A stretch of DNA of 64,000 nt from Arthrobacter sp. NicSoilC5 (GCF_019977395.1 NZ_AP024660.1:2728001-2792000); one strand, 5' to 3'; positions 26,030 through 36,636 are shown, numbered from the stretch's first letter. The notes: a model not told the origin generated them from the sequence alone. Program-made: numbers and translations.

Positions 26030-29000
26030 TCAGCGAAGGACGATGTCCACCGGGTTCGCCTCCGACCGCCAGGCGCCCTCCTCGCCGGCGCGGGGACGGA
26101 TCACCGGCGCTGTGAGGACACCGGAGCGGTTGGTGCGCCGGTCCCGGAGGATCTCGGTGACGGAGCCCAGGTGCCGGGACAGGTCGATCACGTTTTCAGG
26201 TGCGGCCAGCAGCAGCTGGAATCCGAATTCGTGCAGCGCCTTAATTCCGGCGCCGGCGAACTCCTCCGACGCGAGCACAAAGGCCTCGTCCATCATCACG
26301 GTGCCGTAGGTGGTGAAGCCCTGCTCGGCGATGCCCAGCTGGTAGCTCAGGGCCGCGGCCATGATGAAGGCGGTGAACCGTTGCCGCTCGCCGCCGGACA
26401 TGGAGCCGGTGTCGGCGTGCATGAACACTTCGGTCTTCTTACCGCCACGGGGGCCGGTGACTTCCCGGTGCTCCTTGCACTGGATGAACAGGTGCCCGCG
26501 CACGTCCAGCACCTCGGCCCGCCACCTCCGGTCCTCGGGCGCCTGGGAGCCAAGCCGCTTCACCAGCGTCTCCAGGGATTTGTAGCGGGCGGTGAGCTCG
26601 CCGTCGTCGTCCCCCTCAGCGCCGGAACCCTCCGCCCGGCCGGCCTCCGATTTGGCCGGGCGGCTGTGCCGGGCCTTCAACGCGTTCTGGATGGCATCCT
26701 TGAACTGCTTGGCCGTCGGTGGCAGCGTCTGCTTGATGTCCAGTTCCAGGTAGCTGCCCTCGTGGAAGTTCACCTGCGACAGGATGCCGTTCAGGGGCAG
26801 GATGCGGCTGGTGATGGAGCGGCGTTCCTCGTCCAGCAGGTGCAGCAGGGTACTGAAGGACTCGTGCGTGCGCTGGTTGAAGAACTGCCGGAACTCCGCC
26901 TCCTGCGCGGGCAGGCCGTCGTTCACGATCGCGTGGTAGCGCGCCTCGAATTCGCTCGCGGCGCCGATGCTGGTGCCGTGGTCCGCCGAGATGGCGCTGC
27001 CCCACTCGCGCACGAAGCCTTCGAAAATGCGGGTAAGCCGCTCCGCCGTCGCCTGCCCCCGCGACTCCGCGGTGTGCAGTTCGCCCAGCAGCGCGGTCCG
27101 CACCCGGTTGGCCAGGTTGTCCAGCTCGTGCATTTCCGTGATCTCGCCGAAGTCGGCGAAGTAGGGTTCCAGGGCTTTGACGGTGGCGTCCGACGGCGGC
27201 GCCTGGGCCAGGCGGTCGCGCGCGGCTTCCAGCAGGCTGTCGGCAGCCGTCAGCTGGCGGTCGAGTGCCTTGTATTCGCTTTGCAGGACCGCTGCGGACT
27301 CGGTGCTGGACTGGTGCTTGTGCCGGACTTCCTCGATGGTGGCACGCAGCGGCTCCAGGTCCGCCTGTGCCGCCAGGGCATCCTTGAGCCGCTGCTCGAT
27401 CCGCGCCAGCTCATCGGCCGCCACCGCGGCAGACACCTGTTCCCAGGGACGGTCGTCTTCCGCGATCCGGCGCAGTGCGTCAAGCTGCCGGCTCATGCCC
27501 TGGTGCGAATCCTCGCGGCTCTGCGCCAGTTCGGCGGCCTTGGCCACTTCCTGCCGGAGGTCCTCCACCTGCCCGGCCACGAGCTCCAGCTTGGCCGCGT
27601 TGTCGAAGCCCAGGACGTAATCCTGGCGGCTGGTGAACCGGTCGTCCTTCTCCACCGTGTGGCGGTTGCGCTTGACCACGCCGCCCAGGCTGAGGCCCTT
27701 GTCCAGGGCGGCCAGTTCGTCAGGATCCTCCACGCAGGGGTAGGCGAAGTCGAGGGCGATCCGCTCGCGGACCCATTCGCCGGCTTCAGCAGCCGCACCC
27801 GAGGCGAGGATGTCCAGCTTGGTGAGCAGGTCGCCGTCGCGCGCGTCCTCCACGGCGAGCGCGCCGCCGGCGAGCGGCTTGGAGACATCCACGGCCCGCA
27901 GCGCGCCGCGGACGTTGTGGTCGTTGAGGTAGCGGGTCACGGCGCCGAAGTGCTCGCCGGGAACCAGCAGGGTGGTGGCCAGGTTGCGCAGCGCCCGTTC
28001 GGCAGCGGGGCGCCACCGTTCCTCCCCTTCGGCGAGGTCCATGAGCTCGCCGGCGAAGGGCATGCGGTCCTCGGGGATGCCGGTTGCCGCGGCAATGGCG
28101 GCGCGGTTTTCAATGCTCGACGGCGGCAGCAACGATTTGCGCGTCTTCAGTGAGACGAGTTCCTGCTCAGCCGCGGCCAGTTCGCGTTTCCGGCTGGCGT
28201 GCGCGTCGAACGCCTCGAACCGCAGCTCCTGCAGGGCCTGCGAATCATCCTTCAGCTCGGCGGACCGGGCCGCCGCCTGCTCGTGTGCCTGCTCCCAGCC
28301 GGCGGCGCTCCACTCGAGCTGCAGGCCGGCGTCGGCCAGTGCCTGCTGGGCTGCCTCCTCCACCTGTTGGCGGAGTTTCAGGCCAACCCGGGCGTTCTCA
28401 AGCGACTGCTCGATTGCCGAGATCGCGTTGCCGCCCTGGTTGTTGTAGTCGGTTTCAAGCTGCCGCAGCTCCTTGGCCAGGCCGTCCCGGACCGCACGCT
28501 CGGCGCCGAGTTCCTTGGCCTTTGCCTGCGCCAGCTCGCGGAAACGTACCAGGGTCTTCTGGTGAACCGTGACGGCCAGCTGCTGCCGGTACGCCTCGAA
28601 CTCCCCGCCCACCAACTCCCGGAGCCGGTTGGCATCCAGCAGCGACTGCGCGTACTCCCTGTTCAGTCCCGGGACCGGAGCCAGCTGGTCCCGCTGCTGC
28701 CGGACGTCCTCGAGCCGCTGGCGGATGGACATCAGGTTGCTGAACTCCTCCACCACATCGTCCGCGGCGGCCAGCGTGGCAGGAGCATCCAGGACCTGGT
28801 CGCGGAAGAAGGTGTTGACGCTGCCGCCGAGGCCCTTGCCGGCCTGGATGACGCGCAGCAGGGGCAGGGCCTGGTCCGAGCTGATCCCCAGGAGGCGCCG
28901 GAACCGCTCCGCGAATGCCTTGTGCACGTCGAACACCTGGGCGTGCGGGAAGAGCGTCTCCAGCGCGCCTTTGGTGAAGCGCTTGTCCGCGATGCCCTCC

Positions 29001-29491
29001 ACCGCCTCAAGGTCCAGCGGCACGTTGTCGATCAGGTAGAACCGGCCCACGCTGGACTCGGTGCCGTTCTTTGGCAGGTCGAACAGGGCCGAGACCGTCA
29101 CCCGTGTCCCGGCGGCGTTGTCGAACGTGAGGGCGACGGCGGACCAGGTGGCACCCGGGCGCTGGAACGCGCTGGCCGAGCCCTCGCCCACGGCCTTGTC
29201 CCCCACCTTGCCGCGCATGTACGTGAAAGTGGTCCGCTTGTCCTCCACGGCACCCGAACGCTGCGCGGCGGCCTCGTTCGACCTCGGCCGGGCGTCGAAC
29301 ACCCGCAGCATCGCATCGAACAGCGTGGACTTGCCCACGCCGGAGTTACCCGTCAGCAGGGTTCCGTTCCGGTCCACGTGCATCGTGTGCGCGCCGTGGA
29401 ACGTCCCCCAGTTGACCACCTGCACCAGCGCCAGGCGCATCTGCCCGGGGTTGGTCACGTCCCCCAACGGAAGCATGCTCGCGATCGTCAC
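26030..29491 (-). CDS. jetC: SMC-like ATPase JetC (MksB-type) of a Wadjet-like system
   Basis: The 1153-residue protein is an SMC/MukB-like ATPase. Walker A is GNSGVGKS at 48-55. Two long coiled-coil stretches (about 255-480 and 690-900) flank a hinge-like middle. The ABC signature SGGERQR starts at 1032 and Walker B is [10 protein letters not shown] at 1062-1071. A short acidic, low-complexity insert ([12 protein letters not shown]) lies near 955. In Wadjet systems JetC with JetA and JetB forms a loop-extruding complex that recognises circular plasmids, which the nuclease JetD cuts. The start overlaps the jetB stop (ATGA). No jetD follows: the next gene, 183 bases downstream, is an unrelated lipoprotein. 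Confidence 0.9.
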   Translation of the reverse strand: MTIASMLPLGDVTNPGQMRLALVQVVNWGTFHGAHTMHVDRNGTLLTGNSGVGKSTLFDAMLRVFDARPRSNEAAAQRSGAVEDKRTTFTYMRGKVGDKAVGEGSASAFQRPGATWSAVALTFDNAAGTRVTVSALFDLPKNGTESSVGRFYLIDNVPLDLEAVEGIADKRFTKGALETLFPHAQVFDVHKAFAERFRRLLGISSDQALPLLRVIQAGKGLGGSVNTFFRDQVLDAPATLAAADDVVEEFSNLMSIRQRLEDVRQQRDQLAPVPGLNREYAQSLLDANRLRELVGGEFEAYRQQLAVTVHQKTLVRFRELAQAKAKELGAERAVRDGLAKELRQLETDYNNQGGNAISAIEQSLENARVGLKLRQQVEEAAQQALADAGLQLEWSAAGWEQAHEQAAARSAELKDDSQALQELRFEAFDAHASRKRELAAAEQELVSLKTRKSLLPPSSIENRAAIAAATGIPEDRMPFAGELMDLAEGEERWRPAAERALRNLATTLLVPGEHFGAVTRYLNDHNVRGALRAVDVSKPLAGGALAVEDARDGDLLTKLDILASGAAAEAGEWVRERIALDFAYPCVEDPDELAALDKGLSLGGVVKRNRHTVEKDDRFTSRQDYVLGFDNAAKLELVAGQVEDLRQEVAKAAELAQSREDSHQGMSRQLDALRRIAEDDRPWEQVSAAVAADELARIEQRLKDALAAQADLEPLRATIEEVRHKHQSSTESAAVLQSEYKALDRQLTAADSLLEAARDRLAQAPPSDATVKALEPYFADFGEITEMHELDNLANRVRTALLGELHTAESRGQATAERLTRIFEGFVREWGSAISADHGTSIGAASEFEARYHAIVNDGLPAQEAEFRQFFNQRTHESFSTLLHLLDEERRSITSRILPLNGILSQVNFHEGSYLELDIKQTLPPTAKQFKDAIQNALKARHSRPAKSEAGRAEGSGAEGDDDGELTARYKSLETLVKRLGSQAPEDRRWRAEVLDVRGHLFIQCKEHREVTGPRGGKKTEVFMHADTGSMSGGERQRFTAFIMAAALSYQLGIAEQGFTTYGTVMMDEAFVLASEEFAGAGIKALHEFGFQLLLAAPENVIDLSRHLGSVTEILRDRRTNRSGVLTAPVIRPRAGEEGAWRSEANPVDIVLR

Positions 29492-30393
29492 TTGGTCACC
29501 TCAGTCTTGCTTTCGTCCGCCTCGGCACCGGCGTCGTCGTCCCCCGCACCGTCCTCGTCCTCGTTCTCGTTCGACGAAGAGTCATCGAGGTCCAGCATTG
29601 CCTCTGTGCCGGCGGCGTCGGCCGAAGCCGCTACCAAGGCCTCGATGTGGGCCGGGATGTCGCCGATGTTTTCGAACGGGAGGGCCAGGGGCAGGGCGTT
29701 GGAGATGGTGTAGACGTCGTCCAGCCCAGTGGGGAGCAGGAGTTGGCGGGCCAGGAGCTTGGTGATGGCTCGCGTGACCACGTCCGAGTCCCGCAGGGCG
29801 TCCTGCTGGCCGGCGGGCTGGTAGTGCGCCACCAGGTCCGTGATTTCCTCGCGGGTGATGGTGGGGTCCGTCTGGGCCGTGACGTGCCGGTCCAGCAGCA
29901 GGCGCAGCCGGAGGAGCACGATGGTTTCCACCCGGCTGAGGGCGCGCTGCTGGCGCAGGATGCTGGACCGCGTGTTGCCGCCGATCACCTCCGGATCCAC
30001 GGGGCGCAGGACGGCGATCTTCCGCTCGTGGTCCAGCTGCAGGGTCAGGAACAGCTCGGAAAGGCGGCTGCGCAGGATCACCTGGTTGTCCAGCAGCACC
30101 GTCCAGAGCTTTTCGTCCCGGCCGCCGTCAATGTAGGGGCCCTTGAGGAGCTTCACCAGGGCCTGCCGCACCTTCATCGACAGGACTCCGGTGTCGCCGG
30201 GGAACAAGGCGGCGCCGTCGACGAAGGTGTCGCGGGGTGAAACTGCAAAGGGGTACTCAGCGCCCGATGCCGCCCCCGCCCCTTCGCCGCGCGGCTGATC
30301 TTCGATCAGCCCAGCGCGCGGCTCCGACAGGCCCGATGCCACTCCCTGGGCGGCATCGGGCGCTGGGGTCGTGTCGTGTGAAACCTCAGTCAT
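29488..30393 (-). CDS. jetB: JetB (DUF4194, MksE-like) subunit
   Basis: The 301-residue protein matches DUF4194, the MukE/MksE-like winged-helix partner of the SMC complex. Its core runs from about 65 to 255, with [20 protein letters not shown] and [20 protein letters not shown]. The N-terminal 45 residues are low-complexity. The C-terminal tail after about 265 is strongly acidic ([20 protein letters not shown]), which is unusual. It overlaps jetA by 8 bases and jetC by 4 bases, so the three are one operon. Confidence 0.87.
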   Translation of the reverse strand: MTEVSHDTTPAPDAAQGVASGLSEPRAGLIEDQPRGEGAGAASGAEYPFAVSPRDTFVDGAALFPGDTGVLSMKVRQALVKLLKGPYIDGGRDEKLWTVLLDNQVILRSRLSELFLTLQLDHERKIAVLRPVDPEVIGGNTRSSILRQQRALSRVETIVLLRLRLLLDRHVTAQTDPTITREEITDLVAHYQPAGQQDALRDSDVVTRAITKLLARQLLLPTGLDDVYTISNALPLALPFENIGDIPAHIEALVAASADAAGTEAMLDLDDSSSNENEDEDGAGDDDAGAEADESKTEVTK

Positions 30394-31843
30394 CTGAATC
30401 CTTTGCGAGCGTGACCACCGGCAGGTAGGCCTTGCGGGTGGAGCCGTCTATCTGTTCGAAGTCCAGGCCATCCCAGGCGCCGCGGTTGAAGTCCGCCCCG
30501 GCGTGGAGGGCTTCCGACAAGAGGGCGCGGATGGTGTTGATGTGCTGCTCTTCGGGCGGCAGCTGGTGCCAGGCATCGGCAAGGGTTGCAGCTCCTGCCA
30601 TGGCCGCCCGGACCACCGCCGGTTTGGCCTTGCCGGTCCTCGGCGAGCGCACCCGGTCCGAGTCCGTGAAGGCGATGGGATCGGCCAGGCGGGGCGGTGC
30701 CGCGAACTCGTCGGGATCGAAAAGCTTCACCATGGACAGGGACTCAAAGCCGGCGTTGTAAAGGACCGGCCCGGGGACCAGCCCAGGGCGTTCCCGCTCG
30801 TACGGCAGGGAACGGATGGCCTGCTCCGCTTCGCGCAGGACCTGCCGCAGCCGGACCGACTGGCGGAAGTCGTCGCTCTGGACGTAGGTGTTGAGGCTTT
30901 CGCTCAGCTTGCCGTAGATGCGCTGGATCTGGCTGTGCTGCTGGCGGAGTTCGGCCACCAGGTTCTTCAGCGTTTCCCGGTCGTCGGGCGAGAGGTCGTC
31001 GGCGAACTGCCGGCTCAGCACCTCGCCGATCGCCGACCGGAACCTCAGCTGCTGCTGCGGATCCTCCAGGAACGCCGTGAAGGACCGGAACGTCCTGCCC
31101 TCGGGACTTTGGCGGAGCCGCTTGTCGGCTTCCAGGACCTGCGCCATGGTGGCGCCCTTGGTCAGGGACTCCTCGATGATCTGGTTGCGGAGGCCGCCCA
31201 CCAGTTCCTCGATCCGGTCACGCATCTTCTTGTAGTCCGCGGGCAGGCTGGCCGCCAGGTCCAGGATGTTTCCGGCGGCCTCCACCGCTTCATCGTCGTC
31301 CAGCAGGCCGTCGAACTCGCCGGTACTGATGTCCTGGATGAGCTGCTGCCGCTCTTCGATTTCCTCTCCGAGGGCTTCGAGCCGGGCGCTCTGGTCCGGG
31401 TTGGTTTCGTTGGCGAGCTTTTCCACGTCTCCCAGCAGGGTGCCCAGGCGGGACCCGTTCAGGGTGGACCGCTCGCTGGAGAGGCTGTCCAGGAAGGCGA
31501 GCACACGGGCCGCAGGCTCGGTTGCCTCGTAAACGATCTGGCCTGACTGGTTGCGGCGGGTCAGGAACTGCCGCCGGGTCCATTCGTCGCCAAAAGCCTT
31601 TCCGTTGGCCCCTCCTCCCAGCCCGGGATCCTGGCGGCGGAGCTCCTCAAGGAAGGAGTCGACGTCGGCATGGAATTCCTCGAGCGGAACCTGCGGCCGG
31701 GTGCGGGTGAAGGAAGCCTGGAGCACGGCAATCACCCACGGCGCCGAACGCGTCAGGGCCCAGGCAGGTCCCTTGGTGAGGAGTTCGAGGTCCCGGAGCC
31801 GGGCGCTGATGGCGTCAGCGGATGACCTGGCGGAGCGGGGCAC
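30386..31843 (-). CDS. jetA: JetA (DUF3375, MksF-like kleisin) subunit
   Basis: The 485-residue protein matches DUF3375, the kleisin-like subunit of Wadjet/Mks complexes. The N-terminal winged-helix part (about 10-120) includes [20 protein letters not shown] and the [13 protein letters not shown] segment. A coiled-coil middle (about 150-330) and a C-terminal winged-helix part (about 420-485) follow. It starts at a GTG preceded by AAGGAGAG. It is the first gene of the operon and is divergent from a small membrane protein gene. Confidence 0.88.
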   Translation of the reverse strand: MPRSARSSADAISARLRDLELLTKGPAWALTRSAPWVIAVLQASFTRTRPQVPLEEFHADVDSFLEELRRQDPGLGGGANGKAFGDEWTRRQFLTRRNQSGQIVYEATEPAARVLAFLDSLSSERSTLNGSRLGTLLGDVEKLANETNPDQSARLEALGEEIEERQQLIQDISTGEFDGLLDDDEAVEAAGNILDLAASLPADYKKMRDRIEELVGGLRNQIIEESLTKGATMAQVLEADKRLRQSPEGRTFRSFTAFLEDPQQQLRFRSAIGEVLSRQFADDLSPDDRETLKNLVAELRQQHSQIQRIYGKLSESLNTYVQSDDFRQSVRLRQVLREAEQAIRSLPYERERPGLVPGPVLYNAGFESLSMVKLFDPDEFAAPPRLADPIAFTDSDRVRSPRTGKAKPAVVRAAMAGAATLADAWHQLPPEEQHINTIRALLSEALHAGADFNRGAWDGLDFEQIDGSTRKAYLPVVTLAKDSDD

Positions 31844-31953
31844 GCACTCTCCTTGGGCTGGTGGGCGGGGGCTGGGCAGGAGGTGGCCCGAAGTGGACGG
31901 ACCGGAAAACTGCCAACTACAAGGTTAACGCAGGCCGCCGCGACCGCTTCGTG

Positions 31954-31970
31954 ACCTACCTGCGGGTAGT
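31954..31970. promoter_or_regulatory. Palindromic site, possible operator (copy 1)
   Basis: ACCTACCTGCGGGTAGT contains the perfect dyad CTACC-TGCG-GGTAG. It lies between the divergent jetA and small membrane protein genes. A near copy occurs at 32374-32390. Function is unknown. Confidence 0.35.
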
Positions 31971-32103
31971 GTTTCAATCCCGTATCAACAGTCACATCTG
32001 CCCCATCCAGCACTGGCTGGGCGTGCGGCCGTCCCCCTACGCTTCTGCTACTGGTCTTCGCCACCGCAGTCTTTTGCACAGCAACGTCGCAGCAGGGGGA
32101 TTC

Positions 32104-32406
32104 ATGCAGTTCGATTTAAGCTCAGTGGAAACAGCCACCCTGGTCTTCATCGGGACCCTGGTATTTGGCGCATTATTAGCCGCCTTCGTCCTCACGGCCG
32201 GACTGGTTGCCCTGGTAGTGCTGGGGGCAGGAAAGCTCACCTGGATGGTGGTGGTCAATACCCTGATGGCCGTAGTCCACGGAATCAACGCCGGCTGGGA
32301 AAGGCTGGTCCACCGCGCCTCAGCCGTCGAGCTTCCCGGCGATTTCCAGCCCCAGCCATCCCCTAGCACCGGAACCTACCCGCGGGTAATCTTGAGGGAC
32401 AGCTGA
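32104..32406 (+). CDS. Small membrane protein of unknown function
   Basis: The 100-residue protein has two hydrophobic stretches (about 9-33 and 35-58) suited to one or two membrane helices, followed by a short hydrophilic tail. The ATG at 32104 follows a good ribosome site (GGGGGA, 3 bases before). The open frame extends upstream to 31822, but the ribosome site and the start of the hydrophobic part favour this start. I do not recognise the family. Confidence 0.6.
   Translation: MQFDLSSVETATLVFIGTLVFGALLAAFVLTAGLVALVVLGAGKLTWMVVVNTLMAVVHGINAGWERLVHRASAVELPGDFQPQPSPSTGTYPRVILRDS
32374..32390. promoter_or_regulatory. Palindromic site, possible operator (copy 2)
   Basis: ACCTACCCGCGGGTAAT is a near copy of the dyad at 31954-31970, with the perfect core TACCCGCGGGTA. 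It lies inside the 3' end of the small membrane protein gene, upstream of the acyl-CoA dehydrogenase gene. Its role is uncertain. Confidence 0.25.
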
Positions 32407-32467
32407 AGGGTTCTCCAACCCGGCGGATCCATGGCTACACCGGCCAATCCGGCCAAGGAGATAACCC

Positions 32468-34468
32468 ATGACCTCCGCAACTGACAGCCAGGCCAAAGAC
32501 GCCCCGGCTGAAGAAACCCCCGTCCCCGCCGGAAACATCGGCGCCGGAGCTACCGCCGAAGATGCCCGGGCCGTCGCCGAGGCCGCCCGGGAAACAGGCT
32601 GGGACCGCCCCAGCTTCGCCAAGGGCCTCTACCTCGGCAATTTCGACCTGGACCTGGTCCATCCGTGGCCCGCCGCGGACCCCGCCTCCGTGGACCGGGG
32701 CGAGGAGTTCATGTCCCGCCTCACCGAGTTCGCGAAAACCATGTCCGGGCGGGTCATCGAACGGGATGCGAAGATTCCGGACGAATACATCAAGGGCCTG
32801 GCGGACCTGGGTGTGTTCGGGATGAAGATCCCGGAGGAGTACGGGGGGCTGGGCCTCTCCCTGGTGTATTACGGCCGGGCCCTCGCCCTGCTGGGCAGCG
32901 TGCACCCGAGTCTTGGCGCCCTTATCTCCGCCCACCAGTCCATCGGCGTGCCGGAGCCCGTCAAGGTCTTCGGCACGCCCGAACAAAAGCGCGAGTACCT
33001 TCCGCGGTGTGCCGCAGGCGCCGTCACGGCCTTCCTCCTCACCGAACCCGACGTCGGGAGCGACCCCGCCCGCCTGGGCAGCACGGCAACGCCAACGGAC
33101 GACGGCGAAGCGTACCTTTTGGACGGCGTGAAGCTTTGGACCACCAACGGTGTGATCGCCGAACTGGTGGTGGTGATGGCCGTGGTTCCGGCGCACACCG
33201 ACGCACACGGCACCCGGCACAAGGGCGGCATCAGCGCCTTCGTGGTGGAGATGGATTCGCCCGGCATCACGGTGGAGAACCGCAACGCGTTCATGGGCCT
33301 GCGCGGCATCGAGAACGGCGTGACCCGCTTCCACCAGGTGCGCGTGCCGGCCGCCAACCGGCTGGGCCGCGAGGGCCAGGGCCTGAAGATCGCACTCACC
33401 ACACTCAACACCGGCCGCCTTGCGCTCCCGGCACTGTGCGTGGCGTCCGGTCGATGGAGCCTGAAGATTGCCCGCGAATGGTCCAATGCGCGCACCCAGT
33501 GGGGCAGGCCCGTGGGTGAACACGAGGCCGTGGGTAAGAAGATTGCGTTCATCGCGGCCTCGGCCTTTGCCCTGGACGCGGTGTTTGAACTGTCCGCCGA
33601 ACTTGCCGATGCGGGGCAGAAGGACGTCCGCATCGAAGCGGCGCTCGCAAAGCTCTGGGCCACGGAAATCAGCTGCCGGATCGCGGACGAGCTGGTCCAG
33701 ATCCGGGGCGGGCGGGGGTTCGAAACGGCCGAGTCACTGGCCGCCCGCGGGGAACGCGCAGTACCGGCGGAGCAGCAGCTGCGGGACCTCCGCATCAACA
33801 GGATCTTCGAAGGGTCCTCCGAAATCATGCGGCTGCTGATTGCACGGGAAGCTGTGGACGCGCACCTTGCCGCCGCGGGCGACCTCGCCTCCCTGGATGC
33901 GAGCCTGGCCGACAAAGCGAAAGCCGCCGTCGGCGCTTCCGGCTTCTACGCCAAGTGGCTCCCCAAGCTGGTGGCGGGCGCCGGCATGGACCCCCGCTCG
34001 TATGGCGAGTTCGGCAGGCTGGCCAGGCACCTTCGCTTCGTTGAACGCTCATCGCGGCGCCTGGCACGGCAAACTTTTTACGGCATGGGTCGGTGGCAGG
34101 CCAAGCTTGAGCGCAAGCAGGCGTTCCTGGGCCGCGTGGTGGACATCGGCGCGGAACTGTTTGCCATGACCGCCTGCTGCTCCCGGGCCGAGATGCTCCT
34201 CAAGTCCTCCCCTGACAAGGCCGCCGGCGCCTACGAGCTCGCCGATGCCTATTGCGAGCAGGCAAGGGTGCGCGTGGACGAATACTTCGACCAGCTGTGG
34301 CGGAACACGGACGACGCCGACCAGGCACTGACGCACAAGGTCCTCGCCGGCGATTATGAATGGCTGGAAGTGGGGGTCCTGGACCAGTCCGAGAGCACGG
34401 GCCCGTGGATCGCCGACGCTTCGCCCGGGCCTTCTGCCAAGGAGGACCTCCACCGGAAGTACCGGTAA
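32468..34468 (+). CDS. Acyl-CoA dehydrogenase
   Basis: The 666-residue protein is a long acyl-CoA dehydrogenase of the very-long-chain/ACAD9-like type, with an extra C-terminal helical domain after residue about 470. It oxidises acyl-CoA to enoyl-CoA with FAD. Family blocks: FLLTEPDVGSDPARL and LWTTNG in the middle domain, the EWSNARTQWGRPVGEHEAV and VQIRGGRGFETAESLA segments, then RINRIFEGSSEIMRLL, which carries the catalytic Glu region. The N-terminal 50 residues are poorly conserved. AAGGAG precedes the ATG at good spacing. No thiolase or hydratase is adjacent. Confidence 0.93.
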   Translation: MTSATDSQAKDAPAEETPVPAGNIGAGATAEDARAVAEAARETGWDRPSFAKGLYLGNFDLDLVHPWPAADPASVDRGEEFMSRLTEFAKTMSGRVIERDAKIPDEYIKGLADLGVFGMKIPEEYGGLGLSLVYYGRALALLGSVHPSLGALISAHQSIGVPEPVKVFGTPEQKREYLPRCAAGAVTAFLLTEPDVGSDPARLGSTATPTDDGEAYLLDGVKLWTTNGVIAELVVVMAVVPAHTDAHGTRHKGGISAFVVEMDSPGITVENRNAFMGLRGIENGVTRFHQVRVPAANRLGREGQGLKIALTTLNTGRLALPALCVASGRWSLKIAREWSNARTQWGRPVGEHEAVGKKIAFIAASAFALDAVFELSAELADAGQKDVRIEAALAKLWATEISCRIADELVQIRGGRGFETAESLAARGERAVPAEQQLRDLRINRIFEGSSEIMRLLIAREAVDAHLAAAGDLASLDASLADKAKAAVGASGFYAKWLPKLVAGAGMDPRSYGEFGRLARHLRFVERSSRRLARQTFYGMGRWQAKLERKQAFLGRVVDIGAELFAMTACCSRAEMLLKSSPDKAAGAYELADAYCEQARVRVDEYFDQLWRNTDDADQALTHKVLAGDYEWLEVGVLDQSESTGPWIADASPGPSAKEDLHRKYR

Positions 34469-34484
34469 AACTGCAGGTCACAAA

Positions 34485-34504
34485 ATAGTAAGCACGCTTG
34501 CTAT
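34485..34504. promoter_or_regulatory. 20-bp imperfect palindrome, TetR-type operator candidate
   Basis: The half-sites ATAGTAAGCA and CGCTTGCTAT match at 8 of 10 positions. It lies 29-48 bases before the membrane protein start, where a repressor would act. No TetR gene is adjacent. Confidence 0.45.
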
Positions 34505-34532
34505 CACTCGGGGCGGGTGGTTGAGTTGAGCC

Positions 34533-35381
34533 ATGAGCAGCTCAACGGACCCAGAGAACCTGCCTCCCCGCCGTTCCCGGGAGGACGAAACCACCCGGGG
34601 CGGAGGCCACCGGGAAGCAGCCGCGGACGACGCCGCCACACGCTCGATGGACCAGGCACCGGTCCGCCCCAGGGACCGCGACCGGGCCGTGGACCGGGAC
34701 TATGTGGCGCCGACGGCCGAGCGGACGTACGCTCCTGCCCCGACCAGAGCGACACCCGTGGTGGCACCCGCGGCGGACCCAACCCTGGCAGACAGGGAAA
34801 CTGCCGTGGCGCGCCAGAAGGAGCGGTTCGGCGGCATCAAGGTTGGCTCTGCCTTCTTTGGCTGGCTGACCGCCACCGGAATGGCCGTCCTGCTGACCGC
34901 ACTGGTGGCAGCGGCCGGGACCGCCGTGGGCCTCGCCAGCAACACCGACGTCAACCAGGCCGTAAACCAGGCCGCCCAGAACAGCGGCACGGTCGGTTTG
35001 GTGGGGATCATCGTCCTGCTGGTGATCCTGTTCCTCTCCTATTACTGCGGCGGCTACGTGGCAGGCCGCATGGCCCGCTTCAACGGCGTCAAGCAGGGGA
35101 TCATGGTGTGGATCTGGGCCCTGATCGCGGCCGTTGTGGTGGCGATCCTGGGGCTCGTGGCAGGGCAGCAGTTCAACGTCCTGGCCAACCTGAACAGCTT
35201 TCCGCGCATCCCCATCAATGAAGGACAGCTGACCACCACCAGCATTATCGCCGCGGTGGTGGTTGCGGCGGTGGCCCTCGTGGGTGCGGTGCTCGGCGGC
35301 CTGGCGGGCATGCGGTTCCACCGGAAGGTTGACCGTGCCGGGTTCACCCCGGACAGCGAGTTTTACGACGACGAGGAGTAG
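34533..35381 (+). CDS. Membrane protein of unknown function
   Basis: The 282-residue protein has a charged, disordered N-terminus (about 1-95, rich in Arg, Asp and Pro) and then four predicted membrane helices (about 107-130, 148-170, 185-208, 232-255). It ends in an acidic tail (DSEFYDDEE). A glycine-rich pattern (YYCGGYVAGRMARFNGVKQG) resembles the YrzE/TIGR04086 small membrane protein group, but I am not sure. The palindrome upstream suggests its own regulation. Confidence 0.6.
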   Translation: MSSSTDPENLPPRRSREDETTRGGGHREAAADDAATRSMDQAPVRPRDRDRAVDRDYVAPTAERTYAPAPTRATPVVAPAADPTLADRETAVARQKERFGGIKVGSAFFGWLTATGMAVLLTALVAAAGTAVGLASNTDVNQAVNQAAQNSGTVGLVGIIVLLVILFLSYYCGGYVAGRMARFNGVKQGIMVWIWALIAAVVVAILGLVAGQQFNVLANLNSFPRIPINEGQLTTTSIIAAVVVAAVALVGAVLGGLAGMRFHRKVDRAGFTPDSEFYDDEE

Positions 35382-35780
35382 TCAGGCGAGGATGTCGCCG
35401 TCCACGTACAGCCAGTGCCCGCCCTCCCGGACGAACCGGCTGTTCTCGTGAAGGACGCCGCGGTCCTTGCCGTGCCGGTAGAACGCCTTGAATTCCACGG
35501 TTCCCTCCGTGTCGAAGGGACCCCCGTTCCCGGTGGCCACAATGTCCAGGCGGCGCCATTCCATGGCAGGGTCCAGGTCCAGGGCTGCCGGCGCGGTGGA
35601 CGGATGGTAGGTGCGCAGAAGGTAGGCCTCGTCGAGCAGGGCAAAGGCGCTGTACCGGGACCGCATCAGCTGTTCCGCCGTGGCGGCCTCCGCCCGGCCG
35701 GAATGGAACCGGCCACAGCACGCCGCGTACGGATCTCCGGACAGACATATGCAGTTTGCGGAATCTTTTGATGCGGTCAC
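35382..35780 (-). CDS. UPF0225 (YchJ-like) protein
   Basis: The 132-residue protein has the YchJ N-terminal cysteine cluster (C10, C12, C21, C22 in CICLSGDPYAACCGRFH), then LMRSRYSAFALLDEAYLLRTYHP and VEFKAFYR, which define the family. The fold is NTF2-like with a metal-binding SEC-C-type knuckle; the function is not established. It converges on the membrane protein gene with no gap between them. Confidence 0.88.
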   Translation of the reverse strand: MTASKDSANCICLSGDPYAACCGRFHSGRAEAATAEQLMRSRYSAFALLDEAYLLRTYHPSTAPAALDLDPAMEWRRLDIVATGNGGPFDTEGTVEFKAFYRHGKDRGVLHENSRFVREGGHWLYVDGDILA

Positions 35781-35943
35781 CCGGTGATGCTGTCATATCG
35801 GGTAACAGCTTCGCTACAACCTGGCACCGGGCCCTGCCCGCCCGGGCACGGCCGGACAAAAATCCGTATGGTGGAGAAGGAGCTTTGCGCCCGGCCTTGT
35901 GCGCCGCACGCGGGCCCAGGATGTTGGCCAGAGAGGAGAAGAC

Positions 35944-36597
35944 GTGGAGAACCCGGACACTCTCGTCCTCAACCTGACCTTCCTGGGCACGATGGGCGTG
36001 GCTCTCCTGATGTTCCTGGTCCTCTTCCTGCTTGGAGTTATCACCCTGGTCCTCGCGGGCCTGGGGCGCCTCACGGCCGTCGTGCTGATGACCCTGCTCG
36101 GGCGGGCGCCCGGCAAACGGGACTCCGCCGGTTCCGCCGGCGCACCCGCCCGGCAGCCCCGCCCGCGAACGACGTTCCGGGAACGTGCCGCCGCGCTGAA
36201 GCCGGGCCGGCTGAAGGAGTCGCTGCGGACCGCCGTCGTACGCCGCCCGAAACTTGCCGCAGCCCGCCCTGAACCGCAGGTCCTCGCCGAAGACTGGGCC
36301 TCCGCCGTCGCGGAAGCCGACAAGCGCGCCCAGGCCAGGGCGCGGGCGGCTGCACCGGAAATCAAACTGTCCGTGCGGGATCTTCCGGATCCGGCCGTCC
36401 CCGCGGACAAGGTCTACGAGGTAGCCCCGCTGGTGGAGTCCGCCCTGCACAACCACCGGCCGCCCCATGAGATGCCGCGGTCCTTCAAGAAGCCCCAGCC
36501 GCTGCATCCGCTGCCGCCGCTGGATACTGGGTCCCTCGTATCGCTGGCCGGCCCGCAACAGGTACTCAAGGAGCAGCAGGCCAAGGAGAATGGCTAA
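35944..36597 (+). CDS. Single-span membrane protein of unknown function
   Basis: The 217-residue protein starts at a GTG with a GAGGAG ribosome site. One or two hydrophobic segments (about 9-48) are followed by a long basic and Ala/Pro-rich cytoplasmic region with no recognisable domain. I do not recognise it. It stands alone between YchJ and the aldo/keto reductase. Confidence 0.6.
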   Translation: MENPDTLVLNLTFLGTMGVALLMFLVLFLLGVITLVLAGLGRLTAVVLMTLLGRAPGKRDSAGSAGAPARQPRPRTTFRERAAALKPGRLKESLRTAVVRRPKLAAARPEPQVLAEDWASAVAEADKRAQARARAAAPEIKLSVRDLPDPAVPADKVYEVAPLVESALHNHRPPHEMPRSFKKPQPLHPLPPLDTGSLVSLAGPQQVLKEQQAKENG

Positions 36598-36636
36598 GCC
36601 CTTACCCTGAGCAACCATGTGGGTTAGCGTGAACAC

